From contig JAHZLQ010000023.1 of the NCBI GenBank assembly GCA_022599775.1, positions 1-64,000 on the forward strand: a DNA stretch of 64,000 nt. The letters are read 5' to 3'. Position 1 is the stretch's first letter. Each line of letters opens with the position of its first letter. Source of the DNA: Gammaproteobacteria bacterium. GTDB taxonomy: Bacteria > Pseudomonadota > Gammaproteobacteria > Nevskiales > Nevskiaceae. The notes beneath the pieces were generated by a model. It searched no databases and had not been told where the DNA came from. It was given only the letters and a program-made list of their open reading frames with translations. This document shows, piece after piece, positions 15,222 through 24,836 of this stretch. The position numbers and the translations under genes were made by a program.

Positions 15222-17441
15222 ATGAAATTCCTGGACTCCGATACCCTGGCTCGCGAACTCCACACGCTCGGCGGCGGGCTCGACCGACGCAGCTTTCTCA
15301 AGTCCGCCGGTGCCGCCGGACTGGTCATGGGCGTTTATCTCGCATCGCCCGGCCGTGCACGCGCGGCGCAAACGGCCGACACCCAATTCGCGCCGAACGC
15401 CTTTGTGCGCATCGGACCCGACGACACGGTGACGCTGATCGTCAAGCATCACGAGATGGGCCAGGGCGTGACCACAGGCCTGACCACGATCCTCGCCGAG
15501 GAACTCGACGCCGATCTCGCCCGCGTCCAAGCGGAGTACGCTCCCGCCAATGCCAAGCTCTACGGCAACCTCAACATGGGGGGCATGCAGGGCACCGGCG
15601 GCTCGACCGCGATCGCCAATTCCTGGATGCAGATGCGTCATGCCGGCGCCACCGCGCGGGCGATGCTGGTGGAGGCCGCAGCCAAGCGCTGGGGGGTTCC
15701 GGCAAAGCAGATCACGGTGAGCAAGGGCGTGGTGTCGGGCGGCGGCAACTCCGCCACATTCGGCGAGCTGGCCGAGGATGCGGCGACGCTGCAGCCACCG
15801 AAGAACGCACCGCTCAAGGATCCCTCGAAGTTCGTCTACGTCGGCAAGCGCAATACGCATCGTCTGGATTCCCCAGCCAAATGCAACGGCACGGCGACCT
15901 ACACGATCGACGTGAAACTCCCCGGCCTACTGACGGCGGTGATCGCGCGACCACCGGCGTTCGGTGCCAGCCTCAAGTCCTTCGACGCAGCCGAGGCGCT
16001 CAAGGTCAGCGGTGTCGTCGATGTCGTGAAGATCCCCGAAGGCGTGGCGGTGGTCGCAAAGTCGATGTGGCCGGCCCTGAAGGCACGCAAGCTGCTGAAG
16101 CTGGAGTGGGACCGCAGCGGTGCCGGCCCGGTGTCCAGCGAGGCGCTCTACGAGGAATACGAAGCGATGACCGACCAGGCCGGCGCCGTCGTCGTGGCCT
16201 CGGACAAGACCCAGAGCGGACTCGACGGCGCCGAGACCACCCTCGAGGCGGTGTACCGCCTGCCATACCTCGCACACGCCTCAATGGAGCCGATGAATTG
16301 CGTGGCCTGGCTGCACGACGGGAAGCTGGAAACCTGGGGTGGCCATCAATTCCCGTCGATGGACCTTCCCAAGGCGGCCGAGGCCTCCGGGCTCAAGCCC
16401 GAACAAGTTTCACTCAATCCCCTGATCTCGGGCGGCAGCTTCGGCAGGCGCGCCAATGCCTGGGCCGACTTCACGGTGGAAGCCGTCAACGTCGCCAAGG
16501 CGATGAAACAGAAGAGCGGGAGCGAAGCGCCGATTCGGGTGCAGTGGAGTCGCGAGGATGACATGCAGGGCGGCCTCTACCGCCCGCTGTACGTCCACAA
16601 GGCGAAGATCGGTCTCAACGGTGAGGGCGCCATCACCGCGTGGCAGCACAGCATCGTCGGCCAGTCGATCATGGGCGCCACGGACATCATGGCCGGCAAC
16701 GTCAAAAACGGCGTGGACGAATCGACCAGCGAAGGGGTCGAACCCACGCCCTACGCAATTCCGGCGTTCTCGGTGACCATGCATTCGCCGAAGCAGGCGG
16801 TGCGTCCGCTGTGGTGGCGTTCGGTCGGCAACACGCATACCGGCTTCGTCATGGAAACCCTGATGGACGAACTGGCCGAAAAGGCCGGACGCGACCCTGT
16901 GGAATTCCGCCTGGCGCTGCTCGACGAAGCGCCGCGCATGGCCGGCGTGCTCAAGCTGGCGGCCGAGAAGTCCGGCTGGGGCAACAAGCCCAAAGCCGGC
17001 CGCGCGCTCGGCGTGGCCGTGCATTTCTCGTTCGACTCCTACGTCGCGCACGTGGCCGAAGTCTCGATCGGCAAGGACGGCCTGCCGCGCGTGCATCGCC
17101 TCACCGTCGCCGTGGACTGCGGTGTTCCGGTCAACCCCGACCAGATCGCGGCGCAGATGGAAGGCGGCGCGGGCTTTGCCCTGGCCGCCGCGCTGTACGG
17201 CGAGATCACGATCGAGAACGGTGTGCCCAAACAGAGCAACTTCCACGACTACCAAGTATTGCGGATTCCCGAGATGCCGAAGGTGGAGGTGCACATCGTG
17301 CCGTCGCAGGAGCAGCCCACCGGCGTCGGAGAACCCGGCGTGCCGCCGTTGGCACCGGCCGTGGCCAATGCGGTGTACAAGCTCACCGGCAAACGCGTAC
17401 GTCAACTGCCGTTCACGCGCGCCGGGCTGGCCAAGGCCTGA
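15222..17441 (+). CDS. iorB: Molybdopterin-binding subunit, isoquinoline 1-oxidoreductase beta type
   Basis: 739-aa catalytic subunit of a xanthine oxidase-family hydroxylase. The N-terminal Tat-type signal contains DRRSFLKSAGAAGLVMG, indicating folded export with its cofactor. Mo-site segments include GGSFGRRANAW and the C-terminal VGEPGVPPLAPAVANA, with the active-site Glu. There is no FAD subunit, as in IorAB, so electrons probably leave through the 2Fe-2S subunit to a cytochrome. It lies 12 nt after iorA and its stop overlaps the next start (TGATG). Confidence 0.9.
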   Translation: MKFLDSDTLARELHTLGGGLDRRSFLKSAGAAGLVMGVYLASPGRARAAQTADTQFAPNAFVRIGPDDTVTLIVKHHEMGQGVTTGLTTILAEELDADLARVQAEYAPANAKLYGNLNMGGMQGTGGSTAIANSWMQMRHAGATARAMLVEAAAKRWGVPAKQITVSKGVVSGGGNSATFGELAEDAATLQPPKNAPLKDPSKFVYVGKRNTHRLDSPAKCNGTATYTIDVKLPGLLTAVIARPPAFGASLKSFDAAEALKVSGVVDVVKIPEGVAVVAKSMWPALKARKLLKLEWDRSGAGPVSSEALYEEYEAMTDQAGAVVVASDKTQSGLDGAETTLEAVYRLPYLAHASMEPMNCVAWLHDGKLETWGGHQFPSMDLPKAAEASGLKPEQVSLNPLISGGSFGRRANAWADFTVEAVNVAKAMKQKSGSEAPIRVQWSREDDMQGGLYRPLYVHKAKIGLNGEGAITAWQHSIVGQSIMGATDIMAGNVKNGVDESTSEGVEPTPYAIPAFSVTMHSPKQAVRPLWWRSVGNTHTGFVMETLMDELAEKAGRDPVEFRLALLDEAPRMAGVLKLAAEKSGWGNKPKAGRALGVAVHFSFDSYVAHVAEVSIGKDGLPRVHRLTVAVDCGVPVNPDQIAAQMEGGAGFALAAALYGEITIENGVPKQSNFHDYQVLRIPEMPKVEVHIVPSQEQPTGVGEPGVPPLAPAVANAVYKLTGKRVRQLPFTRAGLAKA

Positions 17442-18400
17442 TGCCCGAAACGACGCCGCGCATCCCGGCCAGCACGCGCATAGCGGACTGGCCGGACTGG
17501 CCGGAGTATGGCCTGGTCGACGATCTGCTGCCGACGCTGGAGCGCTGGCTCGTCGACGGCCGCCGCTTCGCGCTGGCCACGCTCGTCGAGATCGAGGGCA
17601 CCTCGCCACGCCCTCTGGGCTCCGAAATGGCGATCAATGATCTCGGAGAATGCGCCGGCTACGTCTCGGGCGGTTGCGTCGAAGCCGAAGTGGCGCAGCA
17701 GGCCCTGGGCGTGCTCGCCGACGGCGAACCGCGCTATCTCGACTACGGCGCCGGCAGCCCGGTGCTGGACATCCAGCTCGCCTGTGGCGGGCGCATCGGG
17801 ATTCTGGTGCGAACGCTGCGCGACGCACCGGCGCAGGTCGCGCGATGGCGGCAGACGCGCGATGCGCGGCGTCCGCTGACGGTGGTCACCGACTGGAGCG
17901 TCGGGCAGCGCAAAGGCGAGATCGCCCGACAGTATCGACCGACCACGCGGCTGGTGATCGCCGGCGGCGACCCCGTCAGCCTGGCCTTGGCGCGACTGGC
18001 CGATGCCTTCGGCTTCGAGATCGTACTGCTGCGGCCCAACGGCCCCGAAGCGCCGCCGCAGGGCATTCGGCTGCTCGCCTACGACCGCCGCCCGATCGAA
18101 CAGGCGCTGGCCGACCTGAAGCTCGACGCCTGGTGCACGGTCTACACACTGACGCACGACGCCGATACCGACCACGCCGTGCTGATGCACGCCCTCGATT
18201 CCCCGGCGTTCTGCATCGGTGCGCTCGGCAGCCGCCGCAAGTCCGAACTGCGCCTGCAGCGCCTGCTCGACGCCGGGCTAACTCGCGAACAGCTCGCACG
18301 TCTGCACACCCCGGCCGGTCTGCCGATCGGCGGTTCGACGCCGCAGGAAATCGCGCTCTCGATCCTGGCGCAGATCGTCTCGCAACGTGAACAGGCCTGA
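17441..18400 (+). CDS. XdhC family accessory protein, second copy
   Basis: 319 aa. N-terminal XdhC/CoxI segment EGTSPRPLGSEMAINDLGE followed by GYVSGGCVEAEV; C-terminal Rossmann part with RLVIAGGDPVSLAL and IGALGSRRKSELRL. It is co-translated with the Mo subunit, so it is probably the dedicated cofactor-maturation factor for this enzyme. It is clearly diverged from the XdhC at 389-1486. Confidence 0.88.
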   Translation: MPETTPRIPASTRIADWPDWPEYGLVDDLLPTLERWLVDGRRFALATLVEIEGTSPRPLGSEMAINDLGECAGYVSGGCVEAEVAQQALGVLADGEPRYLDYGAGSPVLDIQLACGGRIGILVRTLRDAPAQVARWRQTRDARRPLTVVTDWSVGQRKGEIARQYRPTTRLVIAGGDPVSLALARLADAFGFEIVLLRPNGPEAPPQGIRLLAYDRRPIEQALADLKLDAWCTVYTLTHDADTDHAVLMHALDSPAFCIGALGSRRKSELRLQRLLDAGLTREQLARLHTPAGLPIGGSTPQEIALSILAQIVSQREQA

Positions 18401-18989
18401 TCGCTTCGCGATCGTGGTGCTCGCCGCCGGCCGCTCGCGTCGCTTCGGTCGCGGCAACAAACTGCTGGCATCGGTCCGCGGTCGCCCGCTGATCCAGCGT
18501 GCCGTCGTCGCCGCCTGCCACTCGCGGGCTTTGCCGGTGATCGTCGTCACCGGCCATCAGGCGCCTGGCTTACGTCAAGCGATCCTGCCCTGGCGCCGCC
18601 GACTGCGCTTGGTGCACAACCGCCACTATCGCAGCGGCATGGCCGGTTCATTGCGCTGCGGACTGCGCGCCGTGCCCACTTGGTGCAGCGGCGTGATCGT
18701 GGCGCTGGGCGACATGCCGGACATTCGGGCCGGCGACGTGAATCGCCTGATCCGACACTGGCGCCCCGGCGATTCGGCCGTCGTGCCCTATACGGACGGC
18801 GTACGCAGCAACCCGGTGCTGCTACACCGAGAACTGTTCGAGGCGCTGCAAACGCTCGAAGGTGACCGGGGCGCGCGCAAGATCCTGGCGCGCCCCGAAG
18901 TCGCAGACCGGGTTCGCCGCATCGCCGGCCAAGGCCAGCATCGGCGCGACATCGACACGCGCGGCGACTGGCGCCGCCTGGGCCGCTGA
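18387..18989 (+). CDS. mocA: MocA-like molybdenum cofactor nucleotidyltransferase
   Basis: 200 aa, NTP-transferase fold. The nucleotide-binding loop is LAAGRSRRFGRGNKLL, followed by ALGDMPDI with a metal-binding Asp, and SNPVLLHRELF. It probably forms the cytosine (MCD) cofactor used by xanthine oxidase-type enzymes, in contrast to MobA at 19932 that makes the guanine form. GTG start at 18387 overlaps the XdhC stop by 14 nt. Confidence 0.82.
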   Translation: MNRPDRFAIVVLAAGRSRRFGRGNKLLASVRGRPLIQRAVVAACHSRALPVIVVTGHQAPGLRQAILPWRRRLRLVHNRHYRSGMAGSLRCGLRAVPTWCSGVIVALGDMPDIRAGDVNRLIRHWRPGDSAVVPYTDGVRSNPVLLHRELFEALQTLEGDRGARKILARPEVADRVRRIAGQGQHRRDIDTRGDWRRLGR

Positions 18990-18993
18990 AGCC

Positions 18994-19470
18994 CTATGGC
19001 ACCGGTAGACTTGAGCAGTCGCGCGTCCAGGTCCACCGGCGGGGCTCGGCATCCTCGGCGCCGCCGTCGACCGTGGCCTGCAAGGTGTCCGCATCGATCA
19101 GGCGATAGCGAATGCGCTGTGGACAATCATGCTGAGGATTGACGAATTCGACGCTGGTCTCCGTCAGCGTGGAGGCATGAAAACTCACGGCGCCATGCCC
19201 GCCGGGCTGCGCCCGATAGACCCAATGGTCGCCGTCACGCTCGATGCGCAGAAACTCGAATCCACGCAGCTGATCGCCACGGCTGTCGCGGTGCAGGCCC
19301 AGCAGCATGCCGGCGCGCGGCGACGTCCAGATTTCCTCGTTGAAGTCGCCGTGGTTGCTGCCGCACCAATGGCCTTCCAACCAAGTCAGTTCGTCCGAGG
19401 CAGCGGCATGGCCGGCTATCGCCATCCATCCAATGCCGCCAAGGCAAGTCTTGCGCGCAGAAGCAATCAT
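18994..19470 (-). CDS. Exported DUF6265-like protein
   Basis: 158 aa. A probable N-terminal export signal (ending near AGHAAAS) is followed by WLEGHWCGSNHGDFNEEIW, typical of DUF6265 proteins, a beta-rich lipocalin-like fold of unknown role. Its start overlaps the modE stop by 4 nt, so it is probably co-transcribed with modE. It is convergent with mocA, 4 bp apart. Confidence 0.72.
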   Translation of the reverse strand: MIASARKTCLGGIGWMAIAGHAAASDELTWLEGHWCGSNHGDFNEEIWTSPRAGMLLGLHRDSRGDQLRGFEFLRIERDGDHWVYRAQPGGHGAVSFHASTLTETSVEFVNPQHDCPQRIRYRLIDADTLQATVDGGAEDAEPRRWTWTRDCSSLPVP

Positions 19471-19823
19471 TTCGAGAACAGCTCGTCCAGACGCCGATCC
19501 ATCGCCTTCAGATGCTGCACCTGCTCGCTCTCCATGGTCCGGAACACCGCCACCAGTCGCTCACCAAATCCGGTCAGCGTGGCGCCGCCACCGCCGCGCC
19601 CACCAGTCGATCGCGACACCACCGGCTCGGGTGCGCGCTGGTTCATCGCGTCCACGGCATCCCAGGCGGCGCGATAGCTCATGCTCATGGCGATCGCCGC
19701 CTGCCGGATCGACCCTGCTTCCGCGATCCGCTCAAGCAACTCGATACGACCGCGTCCCGCCAGGCTCTTGCCGCCGGCCATCAGCCAGATGCTGGACTGC
19801 AGGGAAATTCCGCAATCGTTCAT
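19467..19823 (-). CDS. modE: Short ModE family regulator (DNA-binding domain only)
   Basis: 118 aa. Winged helix of the ModE/LysR-type N-terminal class: GRIELLERIAEAGSIRQAA, then MSYRAAWDAVDAMNQ and GGRGGGGATLTGFGERLV. The molybdate-binding Mop/TOBE tail of E. coli ModE (262 aa) is missing. It is divergent from the Mo-cofactor and molybdate-transport operon that it presumably controls. An alternative ATG at 19881 would add 19 residues and cover the putative operator. Confidence 0.82.
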   Translation of the reverse strand: MNDCGISLQSSIWLMAGGKSLAGRGRIELLERIAEAGSIRQAAIAMSMSYRAAWDAVDAMNQRAPEPVVSRSTGGRGGGGATLTGFGERLVAVFRTMESEQVQHLKAMDRRLDELFSK

Positions 19824-19864
19824 GAGGCGCTCTGGCGGATCGTCAAATTCGTGATCACGAACAT

Positions 19865-19888
19865 CGTTATATATACTCATGCACAACG
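19865..19888. promoter_or_regulatory. Candidate ModE operator
   Basis: CGTTATATA followed by an imperfect mirrored half ending ACAACG, between modE and mobA. The left half matches the ModE half-site style (CGNTATAT); the right half is weak. The divergent modE/mob-moa-mod promoter is where such a site would be expected. Confidence 0.45.
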
Positions 19889-19931
19889 CCGGTCCGACCG
19901 ACCGGCAACCGATTGGAAGGAAGCTCCCACA

Positions 19932-20512
19932 TTGTCTCCCGAACTGACAAGCCACGAATCCGCGACCGGCGTGATCCTCGCCGGTGGCCGCGGCCTGCGC
20001 GTCGGGGGCATGGACAAGGGCCTGATCGAATGGCGCGGCCGGCCCTTGATCGAATATGGGCTGGACTGTTTGAGGGCGCAGACCTCGAAGCTGCTCATCA
20101 GCGCCAACCGCAATCTCGAACGCTACCGCGCCTACGGCGTTCCGGTGCTCAGCGACGACGCGCCCGGCTATCCCGGTCCGCTCGCCGGCATGCTCGCGGC
20201 CGCACGGGCCGCGGACACGCCATGGATCGTCTGCGCGCCGTGCGACATGCCACAACTGCCGGCGGACGCGGTCCGAAGACTGCTCGCGGCCGCGCGTGAG
20301 CAACAGGTCTGTGCGGCCTATGCCGTGTGCCGCGGCGATGCGCTGTATCCGCTGTGCGTCTTCGAGCGTGCGCTGATTGCCTCGCTCCACGAAGCCGCCG
20401 CCAGCAACGATCGCTCCGTGCGTGGATTCCTGCAGCGCAACAACGCCGCATGCGCGGACTTTTCGGACTGCGGCCTGCGCAATCTGAATACACCGCAAGC
20501 GCTGGAGGCGGC

Positions 20513-20516
<4 letters not shown>
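19932..20516 (+). CDS. mobA: Molybdenum cofactor guanylyltransferase MobA
   Basis: Adds GMP to molybdopterin to give the MGD cofactor. 194 aa, with VILAGGRGLRVGGMDKGLIE at the N-terminus and CAPCDMPQLP around the metal-binding Asp. No ATG fits. TTG at 19932 is chosen because AAGGAAG ends about 8 nt before it. First gene of the operon; it overlaps moaA by 4 nt. Confidence 0.88.
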
Positions 20517-21517
<1,001 letters not shown>

Positions 21518-21520
<3 letters not shown>

Positions 21521-21582
21521 GGTGGGCAAAACGAAGCGTGCCGGCTTGCCCCCTCTCCCTCTGGGAGAGGGCCGGGGTGAGG
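21518..21582. repeat. Repeat fragments between moaA and moaD
   Basis: TAGGGTGGGCAAA at 21518-21530 matches the end of the 87-bp element and includes the moaA stop codon. CCCTCTCCC-TCT-GGGAGAGGG at 21551-21571 is a 9-bp hairpin of the same style as 4109-4134, followed by GGGGTGAGGG. The otherwise tightly packed operon has its only large gap (154 bp) here. Confidence 0.7.
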
Positions 21583-21674
21583 GCGAACGTCTCATGCAGT
21601 CTCCGCGTACGAGTGAACGCCGGGCGCCCTCATCATCCCCGTCTTGCCAGACACAAGCGCTCAAGCAAATCGAC

Positions 21675-21917
21675 ATGAACATCCAAATCCAGTTCTGGGG
21701 CGTCGCCGCCCGTCTTGCCGGCACCGAGCGTCGGGACCTTGCTCTGCCCGAATCGGCGACCGTCGCCGACGTCGCCGCGGCCCTCGCCGGCTCCGCCGAG
21801 CTGGCGCGCGAACTCAAGCGCTGCGCCTTCGCCATCGGCGACGAGCTGGTGCCGCGCACGCATGCCCTGAAAAACGGCGATACGCTCGCCGTGTTGCCAC
21901 CCGTCTCCGGAGGCTGA
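21675..21917 (+). CDS. moaD: Molybdopterin synthase small subunit MoaD
   Basis: 80-aa ubiquitin-fold sulfur carrier ending in the required Gly-Gly (VLPPVSGG), which is thiocarboxylated to supply the dithiolene sulfurs. It is followed 2 nt later by its partner moaE. The adenylating enzyme MoeB is not in the window. Confidence 0.92.
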   Translation: MNIQIQFWGVAARLAGTERRDLALPESATVADVAAALAGSAELARELKRCAFAIGDELVPRTHALKNGDTLAVLPPVSGG

Positions 21918-21919
21918 AG

Positions 21920-22435
21920 ATGGATTCGCCACGTCCCGACACCCTGACCGAACACCACATCCGCAGCACGCCGCTGTCGCTGGACGCGATGCTGGCCGAT
22001 ACCGAGCGCGAGGATTGCGGCGCGCTGGCGATCTTCGCCGGCACGGTACGCAACCACCACGAAGGCAAGCCGGTCACGCATTTGGTGTACACCGCGCATG
22101 CGGCGCTGTGCGAAAAGCTGATCGCCGGCATCGAGGCTGAAACGCGCGAACGCTTCGGCGTGCCAATCTGCCGCATCCAGCATCGCATCGGCGAACTCGC
22201 GGTCGGCCAGAACGCGATCCTGGTGGTGGTGCGTTCGCCGCACCGGGCCGAGGCCTTCGCCGCGCTGCGCCACGCGGTGGACGCGACCAAGCATCGTGCG
22301 CCGATCTGGAAAGAGGAGTTCTACGCCGACGGCAGCAGCGCCTTCGTCACCGGCTGCTGCATCGCGCCCGACGGCGAAGCGCCGGAACACGAACACTCGC
22401 ACCCACATACCCATACCGCGGAACACGCCCACTGA
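21920..22435 (+). CDS. moaE: Molybdopterin synthase catalytic subunit MoaE, with His-rich tail
   Basis: Converts cyclic pyranopterin phosphate to molybdopterin with MoaD. 171 aa. Family segments are AIFAGTVRNHHEGKPV, VVVRSPHRAEAF and the conserved lysine region APIWKEEFYADG. The last 16 residues, EHEHSHPHTHTAEHAH, contain seven His and extend beyond the normal end of MoaE; a metal-binding role is possible. GGAGGCTGAAG precedes the ATG. Its stop overlaps the next ATG. Confidence 0.92.
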   Translation: MDSPRPDTLTEHHIRSTPLSLDAMLADTEREDCGALAIFAGTVRNHHEGKPVTHLVYTAHAALCEKLIAGIEAETRERFGVPICRIQHRIGELAVGQNAILVVVRSPHRAEAFAALRHAVDATKHRAPIWKEEFYADGSSAFVTGCCIAPDGEAPEHEHSHPHTHTAEHAH

Positions 22436-23373
22436 TGCGCGACATCACGCTCAAACCGACCACGCTGCGCAGCGCCCGCGCTGCCGGCTTCGTCAAACTG
22501 CCGCCGGAGACGATTGCGGTGGTCCGCAGCGGCGAGGTCGAAAAGGGCGATGTCTGCGGCGCCGCCAAGCTGGCCGGGATGATGGCGGTCAAACGCACGC
22601 CGGACCTGCTGCCGCACTGCCATCCGATCGGCGTGCTCAAGACCGAAATGGACGCGCAGGTCGTGGACGATGGCATCGAACTGTCCGCCGAAGTGCAGAC
22701 CATCGCCGCCACCGGCGTGGAGATGGAAGCGCTGACGGCGGTGTCCATCGCCGCGCTCACGGTCTACGACATGCTCAAGGCCTACGCGCCGGCCGAGGCG
22801 ATGAAGATCGGCAATATCCGCCTGCTGCAGAAAAAGGGCGGCAAGTCGCATTTCAAGCGCGCGCTCAAGGATGCACTGGGCGGTGCACGCGCGGCGGTGC
22901 TGGTGCTATCGGACACCGTCGCCGCCGGTAGGAAACCGGACACCGCCGGCGCCTCGGTGCGCGATCGGCTGGCCGAGGCCGGCTTCGACATCGTCGCCTA
23001 TGACATTGCACCGGATGAGCCCGAGCAGATTCGCGCCTGGGTGCAGGCCTGGATCGAGAAGAAGGCCGACTTCGTGGTCACCGTCGGCGGCACCGGTTTG
23101 GGCCCGCGCGACAAGACCGTGGAAGCGGTCCAGCCGCTACTCACAACCGAACTGCCCGGCTTCATGGAGACGGCGCGCGCCTTCGGTCAGGCCCGCACGC
23201 CCTACGCCATGCTGTCGCGCGGCATTGCCGGCCTGTCGGGCAGCACCTTTGTCGCCACCTTTCCCGGCTCGCGCAAGGGCGCCGAGGAAACCCTGGCGGC
23301 GGTGTTGCCGGGGCTGGTCCATTTGATAGAGGTGTGCCGCATCGCAAGACCGCACGAGGGCGGCTACGAATGA
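22435..23373 (+). CDS. moaCB: Bifunctional MoaC-MoaB/MogA fusion
   Basis: 312 aa. Residues ~1-150 are MoaC (cyclic pyranopterin monophosphate synthase) with LLPHCHPIGVLKTEM and TGVEMEALTAVSIAAL. Residues ~155-312 are a MoaB/MogA-type adenylyltransferase with LVLSDTVAAGRKPDTAG, VTVGGTGLGPRD and FPGSRKGAEE. Such fusions exist elsewhere and join the first-stage synthase with the adenylylation that precedes Mo insertion by MoeA. Confidence 0.9.
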   Translation: MRDITLKPTTLRSARAAGFVKLPPETIAVVRSGEVEKGDVCGAAKLAGMMAVKRTPDLLPHCHPIGVLKTEMDAQVVDDGIELSAEVQTIAATGVEMEALTAVSIAALTVYDMLKAYAPAEAMKIGNIRLLQKKGGKSHFKRALKDALGGARAAVLVLSDTVAAGRKPDTAGASVRDRLAEAGFDIVAYDIAPDEPEQIRAWVQAWIEKKADFVVTVGGTGLGPRDKTVEAVQPLLTTELPGFMETARAFGQARTPYAMLSRGIAGLSGSTFVATFPGSRKGAEETLAAVLPGLVHLIEVCRIARPHEGGYE

Positions 23374-24149
23374 AGTCTCGGCTGCGAGCATCGGCCTGGC
23401 TGATGCTGACGCTGCCGGGCTTCGCCGCACAGGCCGCGGACGCCACGATCGCGGTGGCGGCCAATTTCGCGGCGCCCGTGGAACAGTTGGTCGAGGCGTT
23501 CGAACAGCAGACCGGCCACAGCCTGCGCGTGTCCAGCGGATCCACCGGCAGCCTGTACACGCTGATCACACAAGGCGCCCCGTTCGACTTGTTGATTGCC
23601 GCGGATCAGGCACGCCCGCAGCGGCTGGTCGACGAAGAACTGGCGATGCGTGGGACACGCTGCACCTACGCCGTCGGCCGGCTGGTGCTGTGGAGCCGCG
23701 ACGCCGACCGCATCGGCGACGATCCCAAACCGGCGCTGACCGACAGCGCCCTGCGCCATCTCGCGATCGCCAACCCGGACACCGCACCCTACGGTGCGGC
23801 GGCGCGCGAAGTGCTGACAAGACTCGGGGTCTGGACCCAGCTGCAATCCAGGCTCGTGCGCGGCATGGACATCGGCCAGACTTACCACATGGTCGCCACC
23901 GCCAACGCCGAACTCGGCTTCGTCGCTGCATCCTCGCTCGCCGCCGCCGGTGACGAAGCCGGCGGCAGCCGCTGGAACGTGCCGGACGCTCTGCACACGC
24001 CGCTGGCGCAGGATGCCGTCCTTCTGGAGCGCGGGCGCAACAACGCGGCGGCCATCGGCTTTATGCGCTATCTCGGCAGCGAGGACGCGCGAGGCACGAT
24101 CCGCCGTTACGGCTACGAGATCGCCGCGGATGCGGCCTGCGGTTCGTAG
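23370..24149 (+). CDS. modA: Molybdate-binding periplasmic protein ModA
   Basis: 259 aa with a cleavable signal ending near GFAAQAAD. The type-II binding-protein core has AVAANFAAPVEQLVEAFEQQ and the oxyanion-contacting SSGSTGSLYTLI and IANPDTAPYGAAA. It captures molybdate (or tungstate) for ModBC. Start at 23370 overlaps the moaCB stop by 4 nt. Confidence 0.9.
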   Translation: MKSRLRASAWLMLTLPGFAAQAADATIAVAANFAAPVEQLVEAFEQQTGHSLRVSSGSTGSLYTLITQGAPFDLLIAADQARPQRLVDEELAMRGTRCTYAVGRLVLWSRDADRIGDDPKPALTDSALRHLAIANPDTAPYGAAAREVLTRLGVWTQLQSRLVRGMDIGQTYHMVATANAELGFVAASSLAAAGDEAGGSRWNVPDALHTPLAQDAVLLERGRNNAAAIGFMRYLGSEDARGTIRRYGYEIAADAACGS

Positions 24150-24157
24150 CGCCTGAA

Positions 24158-24829
24158 ATGGCCGATCTCGAACCGATCTGGCTGACGCTGAAACTGGCGA
24201 CTGCCACCGTCATCGCCCTGCTGATCGTCGGCACGCCAATGGCCTGGTGGCTGGCGCATACCCGCAGCAAGGCGCGCGTGTGGATCGAATCGGCGGTGGC
24301 GATGCCGCTGGTGCTGCCGCCGACGATACTCGGCTTCTACCTGCTGATCGTGCTCGGCCCCACGGGGCCGCTGGGCGGACTGTGGTTGGACCTGACCGGC
24401 GGCACCCTGACCTTCTCGTTCAGCGGTCTGGTGCTGGCCTCGGTGTTCTATTCACTGCCGTTCGTGGTGCAACCCTTGCAGACCGCATTCGAGGCGATCG
24501 GCCGCAGGCCGCTGGAAGCGGCCTGGACCCTGGGCGCGTCCCGGCTCGATGCGTTCTTCACGGTCGCGGTGCCGCTGGCGAAACGCGGCTTTCTGACGGC
24601 GGCGGTACTGGGCTTCGCCCACACGCTCGGCGAATTCGGCGTGGTGCTGATGGTCGGCGGCAGCATCCCGCAGGAAACACGCGTGGTCTCGATCGCGATC
24701 TTCGAGGCCGTGGAACGCCACGACTATGCGGCGGCCCATCAGCTTTCGGCATTGATCGTGCTCGTATCCTATGTGGTGCTGATGGTGGTCTACGGACTCA
24801 ATCGGCGCTTCCCGATGGTGGTCCGCTGA
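24158..24829 (+). CDS. modB: Molybdate ABC transporter permease ModB
   Basis: 223-aa inner-membrane permease with about five hydrophobic helices. The motif MPLVLPPTILGFYLL and the cytoplasmic EAA loop (EAAWTLGASRLDAFF) are typical of ModB. It starts 9 nt after modA. Confidence 0.92.
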   Translation: MADLEPIWLTLKLATATVIALLIVGTPMAWWLAHTRSKARVWIESAVAMPLVLPPTILGFYLLIVLGPTGPLGGLWLDLTGGTLTFSFSGLVLASVFYSLPFVVQPLQTAFEAIGRRPLEAAWTLGASRLDAFFTVAVPLAKRGFLTAAVLGFAHTLGEFGVVLMVGGSIPQETRVVSIAIFEAVERHDYAAAHQLSALIVLVSYVVLMVVYGLNRRFPMVVR

Positions 24830-24836
24830 ATCAGGA

